From Caldifarciminota bacterium UBA2202 (GTDB taxonomy: Bacteria > Hydrothermota > 32-111): a DNA stretch of 21,512 nucleotides. Positions 1-6,283 of the stretch are shown piece by piece (within the stretch, counting starts at the first letter, position 1; each line of letters opens with the position of its first letter). The position numbers and the translations under genes are program-made. The stretch is from NCBI GenBank assembly GCA_002327905.1, contig DCUY01000086.1, forward strand, positions 27,371-48,882. The letters run 5' to 3'. The notes under the pieces were generated by a model, which did not search any database, was not told the DNA's origin, and worked only from the letters and a program-made list of their open reading frames with translations.

Positions 1-24
1 CGGTGCTTGGATTCTTGACTTCTT
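1..24 (+). repeat. Left inverted repeat of RAYT element
   Basis: This is the reverse complement of 935-958 with 23 of 24 positions identical. The outer 16 are perfect. It includes the -35 hexamer of the predicted transposase promoter. It may be truncated on the left by the window edge. Confidence 0.85.
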
Positions 25-43
25 GTGACAAATAGATTATAAA
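15..43 (+). promoter_or_regulatory. Predicted sigma-70-type promoter of the RAYT gene
   Basis: TTGACT (15-20) and TATAAA (38-43) are separated by exactly 17 nt, which is the consensus spacing. The ATG at 50 lies six nt past the -10 box, where transcription would be expected to begin. The message may therefore be leaderless, consistent with the absence of any Shine-Dalgarno sequence before this ATG. The -35 box lies inside the left inverted repeat. The call rests on hexamer match and spacing only. Confidence 0.55.
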
Positions 44-49
44 ATAAAT

Positions 50-943
50 ATGAGAAGGGCGCGGATAACATATCAAAAGGCATATCACCATGTGATGAAC
101 CGGGGGATAAACGGGGAGAAGATATTTGGCACAGCTGAACTGAAACAACATTTTATAGAGCTACTAAAGGAACTGACGAAGAAGTTTGGCATAGAGCTAT
201 ACGCATACTGCCTAATGGACAACCATTATCATCTTGTGTTAAGGAGTACATATAATAACTTATCTGCATTCATGAAGGAACTGAACGGCGATTATGGGCT
301 GTATTATAGATTGAAGATGGGCGGCAAGGGGTATGTGTTTCAAAGCAGATTCAAATCAACACTGATAGAGAATGACAGCTATTTGAGGATGGCAATAATT
401 TATACATTGCTTAATCCTGTGAGGGCTGGGATTGAAGAAAGAGCTTGGGAGTATGAGTGGTCAAGTGCGAGTGAGTATTATAAAGGACGGGAGAGCGAGT
501 TTGTTAGCATTAAAAGGGTTGAGGAGATATTTGGCAGTAAAAAAGAGTTGGAACTGGCATATGCTGAATGGACGGAGGGAGAATTGCCGGTATTGGAGAC
601 ACGAGCGGGGAGCCTTCTTGGTACAGAGGAGTTTATCAGAGATGCGATTGCTTTGTTTGACAGAAGGAAAGGTGAAACAAAGGCGAATGTTAGGGCAAAG
701 AAGGAGTGGAAGCGGGATCTCTCTCAAATTTTAAAGGATTTCGAAAAAGAGAAGGGAATAAAACTCGAAGAGGTTAATTTTTCTACATATAGCGGTAAAA
801 GAATTAGGGCTGAGCTTTTAGTGAAACTGAAAGATGAAGGTGGGTTAACATACAAGGAGATTTCAGAAATCGAGTATTATAAAGATTTGCAACTGTCATC
901 GCTTGGAAAGACTTACAAGGTTTTTAAAGAGGCAAAGAAGTAA
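50..943 (+). CDS. REP-associated tyrosine transposase (Y1/HUH family)
   Basis: The 297-aa protein has a Y1 transposase domain in about residues 1-130. The opening ITYQKAYHHVMNRG and the metal-binding HUH-type pair H59/H61 in MDNHYHLVL are family hallmarks. The probable nucleophile is Y118 in IIYTLLNPVRAG, the usual Y-x-x-x-NPVRAG context. In the family, the tyrosine cuts single-stranded DNA next to a hairpin and forms a 5'-phosphotyrosine link. Residues of about 180-297 form a basic C-terminal extension (LLGTEEFIRDA, LTYKEISE, LSSLGKTY) found in the longer RAYT subgroup and probably helix-turn-helix-like. All catalytic residues are present, so the gene looks intact. There is no Shine-Dalgarno sequence before ATG 50. 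The start is chosen because the family signature begins a few residues later. Confidence 0.93.
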   Translation: MRRARITYQKAYHHVMNRGINGEKIFGTAELKQHFIELLKELTKKFGIELYAYCLMDNHYHLVLRSTYNNLSAFMKELNGDYGLYYRLKMGGKGYVFQSRFKSTLIENDSYLRMAIIYTLLNPVRAGIEERAWEYEWSSASEYYKGRESEFVSIKRVEEIFGSKKELELAYAEWTEGELPVLETRAGSLLGTEEFIRDAIALFDRRKGETKANVRAKKEWKRDLSQILKDFEKEKGIKLEEVNFSTYSGKRIRAELLVKLKDEGGLTYKEISEIEYYKDLQLSSLGKTYKVFKEAKK

Positions 944-958
944 AGAATCCAAGCACCG
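935..958 (-). repeat. Right inverted repeat of RAYT element
   Basis: This is the partner of 1-24 in reverse complement. It covers the last Lys-Lys-stop codons of the transposase and runs 15 nt past them. The bases that follow are tcccc, so the full unit on the opposite strand would read GGGGA then CGGTGCTTGG. Confidence 0.85.
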
Positions 959-1056
959 TCCCCTTAAATTCCATCAGATAACAGCGTCATAACACTCCGC
1001 CTTTTCCTCTTGAAAAAATATCAGTAATATTATATAATAAATAACTTAATAAATAT
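944..1056 (+). other. Intergenic region between RAYT and tRNA-Pro
   Basis: The 113-nt spacer holds the outer part of the right inverted repeat (to 958) and then the promoter at 1010-1038. I see no Rho-independent terminator for the transposase gene. I see no T-box or glycine-riboswitch-like structure ahead of glyQ. Confidence 0.6.
1010..1038 (+). promoter_or_regulatory. Strong predicted sigma-70-type promoter for tRNA-Pro and the glyQ operon
   Basis: TTGAAA (1010-1015) and a perfect TATAAT (1033-1038) are separated by 17 nt in a very AT-rich stretch. The expected transcription start is near 1045, about 12 nt before the mature tRNA 5' end at 1057. It is the only clear promoter upstream of the long co-directional gene run, so it probably drives the tRNA and at least the first genes after it. 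Confidence 0.75.
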
Positions 1057-1132
1057 CGGAGCGTAGCGCAGCCCGGTTTAGCGTACTTGCTTGGGGTGCA
1101 AGGGGTCGCTGGTTCAAATCCAGTCGCTCCGA
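1057..1132 (+). tRNA. tRNA-Pro (anticodon GGG)
   Basis: A full cloverleaf can be folded by hand. The acceptor stem is cggagcg (1057-1063) with cgctccg (1125-1131). The D-arm stem is gcgc/gcgt. The anticodon stem cttgc/gcaag (1086-1090, 1098-1102) encloses loop ttggggt with anticodon GGG at 1093-1095. The variable loop has 5 nt. The T-arm is gctgg/ccagt with loop ttcaaat. The unpaired base 73 is A at 1132, and CCA is not encoded. The C1-G72 pair is typical of bacterial tRNA-Pro. It lies 21 nt upstream of glyQ on the same strand with no terminator between, so a co-transcript would need processing at both tRNA ends. Confidence 0.95.
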
Positions 1133-1153
1133 TATTAAAATAAAGGAGTAGCA

Positions 1154-2005
1154 TTGAATTTTCAAGAGATTATTCTGAAGATTTCAGAATATTGGAGCTT
1201 AAAAGATTGTTTGATTCTTCAGCCTTACAATAGTGAGGTCGGAGCAGGCACATTCAATCCCTCCACATTCATAAGAGTTCTTGACAATGCAAAATGGAAT
1301 GCCGCTTATGTGGAGGTTTCAAAGAGGCCTAAAGACGGAAGGTACGGAGAGAATCCCAACAGGTTTCAGCAGTTCTATCAGTTTCAGGTAATAATGCAAC
1401 CTGCGCCGGAGAATATTCAGGAGCTCTATATGAAGAGTCTGGAATATCTCGGAATCGAAATCAGAAAGCATGATATAAGATTTGTGGAAGATGACTGGGA
1501 GTCGCCAACACTCGGAGCAAAGGGTTTGGGCTGGGAAGTGTGGCTTGACGGAATGGAGATAACGCAATTCACATATTTTCAGCAGGTGGGTTCAATACCG
1601 CTGACAGTTATACCTGTGGAAATAACATACGGGCTTGAGAGAATAGCCATGTTCATTCAGAAAAAAAATTCAGTAATAGATATAGACTGGTCAAATGAAA
1701 AGAAATGGAAAGACATAATGCTTGAAGCGGAAAAGGAATTCTGCTATTTCAATTTCAAGAGCGCAAATGTTGAGCTTATAATGACCCAATTTGAAAAGAG
1801 CGAAGAAGAAGTGAAGCGCCTTTTAAAAGAGGACCTTGTTTATCCTGCTTACGATTATGTAATTAAATGCTCCCACTTTTTCAATCTGCTTGATTCAAGG
1901 GGCGCAATTTCGCAGAAAGAGAGAGCGAATTATATTATGAGGATTAGGAATCTTTCGAGAGCAGTAGCAAAGCATTATATGGAAAGAAAAAATGGCGAAG
2001 AATAA
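1154..2005 (+). CDS. glyQ: Glycyl-tRNA synthetase alpha subunit
   Basis: This is the catalytic-side subunit of the bacterial alpha2-beta2 glycyl-tRNA synthetase, which activates glycine with ATP and charges tRNA-Gly in the cytoplasm. The 283 residues cover the whole family length. Recognisable stretches are LQPYNSEVGAGTFNPSTF, the RPKDGRYGENPNR loop, and the GLGWEVWLDGMEITQFTYF and TYGLERIAMF motifs. The start is a TTG, not ATG. It is preceded by a strong aaaggag (1142-1148) five nt upstream, and the family's N-terminal sequence (NFQEIILKISEYW) begins right after it. It follows tRNA-Pro by 21 nt and overlaps glyS by 14 nt, consistent with coupled synthesis of the two subunits. Confidence 0.97.
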   Translation: MNFQEIILKISEYWSLKDCLILQPYNSEVGAGTFNPSTFIRVLDNAKWNAAYVEVSKRPKDGRYGENPNRFQQFYQFQVIMQPAPENIQELYMKSLEYLGIEIRKHDIRFVEDDWESPTLGAKGLGWEVWLDGMEITQFTYFQQVGSIPLTVIPVEITYGLERIAMFIQKKNSVIDIDWSNEKKWKDIMLEAEKEFCYFNFKSANVELIMTQFEKSEEEVKRLLKEDLVYPAYDYVIKCSHFFNLLDSRGAISQKERANYIMRIRNLSRAVAKHYMERKNGEE

Positions 2006-4061
2006 TCTGTTTTTCGAGCTTGGATTTGAAGAGCTTCCAGTTGAAGCCAATAGGCTTTTAAGAGAGAAAGTTCAAGAGCTGTTAAAATCATTTCCTGAAA
2101 AATTCAGAGAATCCGATTTCACGGCGAATTTATATTCTACTCCGAGAAGAGCGGCGGTTTTTCTTGAAGGAATAAAACTCGAGTCGGAGATTATAAGTGA
2201 AGAGGTTAAGGGACCTGCAGAGAATATAATCTTTGCCGACAGTAAACTTACAAAAGCCGGAGAAGGATTTATAAAATCCAAGCAGATAAGTGAAGATGCA
2301 CTTGTGAGGAGAGACGGATTCGTATATTATACAAAGAAGAGCGGAGGAGAGAGAGTTGAGAAAGTGTTTCAGGATTTATTTCTAAAATGCATAGCATCAA
2401 TTTCATTTGACAAAACAATGAAATGGGAAAAGACAGGTTTTCTGTTCCCCCGTCCGATAAGATGGATAACCGGATTTGTAAACAATTCACCTATGGATTT
2501 CATAATAGGTCCGGTGAAGACAGACACATACACTTATGGCAACAGAAGTCTGTCAAGCTCAAAGATTCCCGTCTTCAACGGATATGATTATTTTGAAAAA
2601 ATGAATGAAAATTATGTCGAGATAGATTTCGAAAAGAGAAAGTCTATGATTCTCTTTGAAATTGAAAAGTCGGCAAAGAGCCTGTCTCTCGCTCTGATAG
2701 AGGATGAGGAGCTTTTAAATGAAGTTTCAGACCTTGTCGAGTATCCTGTCATATTCTGCGGAAAATTCGACGAAAGGTTTCTTAATCTTCCCAAAGAGAT
2801 TATAATTGCGGCTTTAAAACAGCATCAGAGATATTTTTCTTTGAAGAGGGGAGATGAATCCCTTTCTCCGAATTTCATATTTGTATCAAACGCGCCTTAC
2901 GCAGAAGCGGAGGACATTGTAAACAATAATCAGAGAATAATCACTTCCCGTCTTGAGGATGCGGAGTTTTATTATAAGAATGATTTATCCCATGATATGG
3001 CATACTATGAGAATGTTCTGAAGAAGACTGTATTTCACGAACAACTTGGAACATTCTACGAGAAGGCGCAGAGAAACAAAAAACTTGCCGCATCCGTTTT
3101 GAAGGGACTTAAAGAAAAAGAGGGCGACCTTGAGCTTTTGACTCTGATTTCAAAATTCGACATTGCCACTGAAATGATAAAAGACGGAAAGGAATTCACA
3201 AAACTTCAGGGAGTCATAGGGACGCACTATGCAGAAGCAATGGGATATGATGCTGAAACAGCCGATATATCAAGAGAGCACTATCTGCCTTTGACAAATG
3301 AGGGAGAGCTTCCAAAAAGCATTACGGGCACAGCATTCTCAATAGCGGATAAGACAGACAATATCTGCGGAGCTTATGTTTCAGGAAACAAACCTACTGG
3401 AAGCAAAGATGCAATGTCAGTGAGACGCGATTCTTTGTCTCTCATTTATCTTTTGACTAAGAAAAAAATGAATATAGACATGGAGCCGCTCATAGAGGAG
3501 GCATTGCAGAATTATTCAAAGACCGAACTGAAACAGGAGATTGCGGATTATATCAAAAAGAGAATGGAAGTCTTGTTCGCATCATATAAGATTCCTTATG
3601 ATGCGGTGAGATGCGCTCTGTATGGGGAGACTATAGTGCCTTTCACAATATATACCAAAGCAAAACTTCTCGGCGAGCTGAAAAGCAATGATGATTTTAA
3701 GGATATAGTGGGCGGACTAAAGAGGGTGGCGAATATTCTGAGGAATGAGAAAGAAAAATCAGTTGAAACATATTATGACAATCAGTATGAGAAGAATCTG
3801 TATGATGCTGGCTTTGATGTAAAGAAAAAAATATCCGAATTTTTGAAAGCAGAGGATTATGAATCCGTTTTGAAGAATCTTCTCTCTATACGCAAACCCA
3901 TAGATGAATTTTTCGACAATGTGATGGTTATGGACAAAGAGGCTTCTGTAAAAGAGAGAAGAGTACAGCTCTTGTTCTTTATCAGAGGAATCTTCCTCCA
4001 GTTCGGAGATTTTTCCAAGATAGTATTTGAGAGTGAATTGAATCCGGAGGATGTCAAATGA
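1992..4061 (+). CDS. glyS: Glycyl-tRNA synthetase beta subunit
   Basis: This partner of GlyQ contributes tRNA recognition through its C-terminal anticodon-binding (DALR-type) region. The 689-aa length is normal for the family. The N-terminus NNLFFELGFEELPVE is the standard GlyS opening. The conserved block LVEYPVIFCGKFDERFL leads to a KQHQRYF motif near residue 278. The ADKTDNICGAYV and PTGSKDAMSVRRDSL motifs lie near residues 450-480. The C-terminal 150 residues (AYKIPYDAV-like through to FDNVMVM) match the helical anticodon-binding part (FFDNVMVM is the family signature). It overlaps the next gene by ATGA at 4058-4061. Confidence 0.97.
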   Translation: MAKNNLFFELGFEELPVEANRLLREKVQELLKSFPEKFRESDFTANLYSTPRRAAVFLEGIKLESEIISEEVKGPAENIIFADSKLTKAGEGFIKSKQISEDALVRRDGFVYYTKKSGGERVEKVFQDLFLKCIASISFDKTMKWEKTGFLFPRPIRWITGFVNNSPMDFIIGPVKTDTYTYGNRSLSSSKIPVFNGYDYFEKMNENYVEIDFEKRKSMILFEIEKSAKSLSLALIEDEELLNEVSDLVEYPVIFCGKFDERFLNLPKEIIIAALKQHQRYFSLKRGDESLSPNFIFVSNAPYAEAEDIVNNNQRIITSRLEDAEFYYKNDLSHDMAYYENVLKKTVFHEQLGTFYEKAQRNKKLAASVLKGLKEKEGDLELLTLISKFDIATEMIKDGKEFTKLQGVIGTHYAEAMGYDAETADISREHYLPLTNEGELPKSITGTAFSIADKTDNICGAYVSGNKPTGSKDAMSVRRDSLSLIYLLTKKKMNIDMEPLIEEALQNYSKTELKQEIADYIKKRMEVLFASYKIPYDAVRCALYGETIVPFTIYTKAKLLGELKSNDDFKDIVGGLKRVANILRNEKEKSVETYYDNQYEKNLYDAGFDVKKKISEFLKAEDYESVLKNLLSIRKPIDEFFDNVMVMDKEASVKERRVQLLFFIRGIFLQFGDFSKIVFESELNPEDVK

Positions 4062-5026
4062 GATTTCCAAGGGGAAGGGCTATACTTGAAAATACGAATA
4101 TAGACTTTATAAATTTTGACAATATTATGAATGCGGGCAAGAGAGAGAGGTCGCATAAAATTCACGGATACATATCAATCATATATCCGCAGGAAGTGGA
4201 CTTCATATTTCTGTCTCTTGGTGAACCGATAAATGCGGCGCGTTTCAGATCGGCGGAAAGGTCTCCTCTATCAATTTCCGATGCAATAAACAAAGTCAAA
4301 GCTGCCAGTGTGGGAATACTCAATATTTATGAAGTTCCCGAAGAGCTTGTTTTAATGATCATATCGACTCTTCATCTGACTCCGGTATTTAAAATGAAAT
4401 CCGTTCAGGAGGTCTCTCCTGAAAAAATGATAGGACAGCTCGGCATAGAAAAATTCACCGGTTTCCTTGAAATAAAAAAAGGCTCTGAAATGTTCTATGC
4501 TATAATAGAGAAGGGGCTTCCCACGAGAGGATATTTTGCGGACAAACTCAATGTGCAGGTTACTCCGTCTCTTCTTCTGACAGTCTTAAAAGCAATAGCC
4601 AATGACGGCTCACCGGTTTTATTCTCCTTGTACGATGAAGTTCCCAAGAGGATCGAACAGGCGACTCCTGCAATGGTTCAGCTTCTTCTGAAATCCACAA
4701 ATGCGATAATAAGAGAATTCGCTCTTTCATACGGCCCCACTTTTGCGAAGAAGGGTTTGATTCTCGCCAAGAACCATATAAACGAGGAGTATAAATTTAT
4801 GGCTGATTTTACTCTTTCCAATATTGAACTTACCGGAGAGACAATGGCTCCGAAGGACGAATTCGTAAAGGCATTTGCGGAATTCACAAACAGGTTCATG
4901 AAGACATACGACATGGTGTGCAAAGACAATGTCAAGGAGCAGGTATTCCGTCAGGCATTGAAGGATTTTAGATTTGCATTGAAATCAATGGGCTACTATA
5001 ATTATTCAATGTTCAAAGATGAGTAA
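4058..5026 (+). CDS. Unrecognised protein with an apparent duplicated alpha/beta domain
   Basis: I do not recognise this 322-aa protein. It has no signal peptide or membrane segment and is probably cytoplasmic. Two segments look related. Residues 37-63 (starting GYISIIYP, with GEP at 55-57, ending AARF) align with residues 135-160 (starting GFLEIKKG, with GLP at 153-155, ending RGYF). Further on, NIYEVPEE (89-96) matches SLYDEVPKR (190-198). The pattern of hydrophobic strands around G-x-P resembles the compact fold of DUF4388/PATAN-type signalling domains, but this is only a shape resemblance. Residues of about 200-322 appear helical. The gene overlaps glyS by 4 nt and rsmI by 8 nt, so it is translationally tied to them. 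Its role is unknown. Confidence 0.85.
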   Translation: MRFPRGRAILENTNIDFINFDNIMNAGKRERSHKIHGYISIIYPQEVDFIFLSLGEPINAARFRSAERSPLSISDAINKVKAASVGILNIYEVPEELVLMIISTLHLTPVFKMKSVQEVSPEKMIGQLGIEKFTGFLEIKKGSEMFYAIIEKGLPTRGYFADKLNVQVTPSLLLTVLKAIANDGSPVLFSLYDEVPKRIEQATPAMVQLLLKSTNAIIREFALSYGPTFAKKGLILAKNHINEEYKFMADFTLSNIELTGETMAPKDEFVKAFAEFTNRFMKTYDMVCKDNVKEQVFRQALKDFRFALKSMGYYNYSMFKDE

Positions 5027-5696
5027 ACTCTTTATTATTCCAAGAGACATAGGAAATTTCGATGATATCTCTTTAAGAGCCGTAAATATTATTAAAGAGT
5101 GCGATTTCATACTCTGTGAAGACACCCGCGTAGAGGGTATTTTTTTGAAGAGGCATAATATAGAAAAGAAAGAGCTCTTTGCTCTGAATGAATTCAATGA
5201 GAGGAATAAGGCGCACTTTGCGATTGAAAGAATTCTTAAAGGTGAAAATGCATGTCTTATGACTGATGCGGGGACTCCGTCTGTCTCTGATCCGGGGTAT
5301 TTTCTAATATCCCAATCTGTGATTGCAGGCATTGAGATAAAATCGATTCCCGGACCGTCATCAGTAATAACAGCTCTTGTGGGCTCCGGGTTCCCTACGG
5401 ACGCATTCACATTTTACGGTTTTCTTCCGAAGAAGACAAAGAAGAGGACTGAAAAATTTCAGGAGGCTCTCTCAAGAGTCGAGACAGGGATATTCTTTGA
5501 ATCTCCATACAGAATCGACAAAGCTCTTGAAGACCTTGTGTCATTGGCTCCCGAGCGGGAGATAGTAGTAGCAAGAGAGCTCACAAAAGCGCACGAAGAA
5601 TTCGTCAGAGGAAGTGCGAAGAGTGTGCTTGAAGCAAAATGGGTGAGGAAAGGCGAGATGGTTTTAATCATCAAAGGAGATAAGAATGCTCAGTGA
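5019..5696 (+). CDS. rsmI: 16S rRNA (cytidine1402-2'-O)-methyltransferase
   Basis: RsmI uses S-adenosylmethionine to 2'-O-methylate C1402 in the ribosomal decoding centre. The tetrapyrrole-methylase fold is clear. The IGNFDDISLRA motif lies at 11-21, CEDTR at 33-37, DAGTPSVSDPG at 83-93, PGPSS at 111-115, YGFLP at 133-137, and FFESPYRI downstream. The 225 residues are shorter than E. coli RsmI (about 286). The protein stops right after the GEMVLIIKG strand, so the small C-terminal domain of longer homologues is absent. The usual P-x-P-IGN at the start is PRDIGN here. The start codon overlaps the previous stop by 8 nt, and the gene overlaps the next by 11 nt. Confidence 0.95.
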   Translation: MSKLFIIPRDIGNFDDISLRAVNIIKECDFILCEDTRVEGIFLKRHNIEKKELFALNEFNERNKAHFAIERILKGENACLMTDAGTPSVSDPGYFLISQSVIAGIEIKSIPGPSSVITALVGSGFPTDAFTFYGFLPKKTKKRTEKFQEALSRVETGIFFESPYRIDKALEDLVSLAPEREIVVARELTKAHEEFVRGSAKSVLEAKWVRKGEMVLIIKGDKNAQ

Positions 5697-6282
5697 CAGA
5701 ATAAAAAACTTTTTCAGAAAGATTGTCCAGCCGATAGTGACAATGCTGATAAAATTTAAAATTCATCCCAATGCGATAACTCTCTTCGGATTTTTAATAG
5801 CCTGTGTGTCGGGATTTTTCTATTCAAGGGGAGAATTCATACTCGGTCTCGTATTTTTGATTCTTTCCGGCATCAATGACACATTTGACGGAATGGTTGC
5901 AAGGCAGACAAACAAGGTGACAGTGTTCGGAGCATTCTTTGATTCAAACATTGACAGGTTCAATGAATTTGCAGTGCTCTTCGGAATCGGATATTTCTTC
6001 AACACTTGGGGAATGTATTCGTACGCATATCTCACATTTGCCTCCATATTCTTTTCAATAATGATAAGCTACGCGAGGGCGAGGGCTGAGGGGCTTCAGG
6101 TGAAATGCAGTGGCGGTTTGATGGGCAGGGTGGAGAGAGTCGTGTTTTTGATAATCGTCTCTTTTTTCCCATTGAATATTTTCAAATATATGATAATATT
6201 ATATACTGTTTTGACTTTTATAACTGTCATACAGAGAATTGTAATTGTAAAATTTGCACTTACGAATAAGGAGGTCAAGTAA
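5686..6282 (+). CDS. CDP-alcohol phosphatidyltransferase, probable phosphatidylinositol-phosphate synthase
   Basis: This integral membrane enzyme would transfer a phosphatidyl group from CDP-diacylglycerol to an alcohol. The complete CDP-OH-P signature is present as D65-x2-D68-G69-x2-A72-R73-x8-G82-x3-D86-x3-D90. Around six hydrophobic segments span the 198 residues. The later motif SYARARAEG (128-136) followed by GRVER (147-151) is the form found in phosphatidyl- and archaetidyl-inositol-phosphate synthases. The next gene is inositol-3-phosphate synthase, one nt away, which makes inositol phosphate the likely acceptor. Glycerol-3-phosphate (PgsA activity) is the main alternative. A phosphatase to finish phosphatidylinositol is not seen in the window. 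An aaggag (5674-5679) precedes the start. Confidence 0.9.
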   Translation: MLSDRIKNFFRKIVQPIVTMLIKFKIHPNAITLFGFLIACVSGFFYSRGEFILGLVFLILSGINDTFDGMVARQTNKVTVFGAFFDSNIDRFNEFAVLFGIGYFFNTWGMYSYAYLTFASIFFSIMISYARARAEGLQVKCSGGLMGRVERVVFLIIVSFFPLNIFKYMIILYTVLTFITVIQRIVIVKFALTNKEVK

Positions 6283-6283
6283 A

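Larger units (their letters stand above)
1..958 (+). mobile_element. RAYT (IS200-like, Y1 transposase) element with terminal inverted repeats
   Basis: A single transposase gene is framed by an imperfect inverted repeat. The first 16 bases, cggtgcttggattctt, are found as an exact reverse complement at 943-958. The match extends to 24 nt (1-24 against 935-958) with one mismatch (17 versus 942). The right repeat overlaps the last two codons and stop of the transposase. The element probably continues left of the window, because the right copy is followed by tcccc and the left copy starts at the window edge. RAYTs are domesticated single-copy relatives of IS200/IS605 transposases that act on REP palindromes, so this may be a resident gene rather than an active insertion sequence. 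No target-site duplication can be judged. Confidence 0.75.

Noticed and set aside
461..727. Opposite-strand and alternative-frame ORFs inside the transposase (also 432-734)
   Set aside because: They lie wholly within the well-supported RAYT gene, lack ribosome sites and show no family features.
944..1153. T-box or glycine riboswitch ahead of glyQ
   Set aside because: The leader is almost entirely promoter plus tRNA-Pro. No T-box antiterminator sequence or glycine aptamer pattern is seen.
6254..6283. TTG start for ino1 30 nt upstream
   Set aside because: It lies inside the preceding gene without a ribosome site. ATG 6284 has aaggagg at a suitable distance and matches the family N-terminus.
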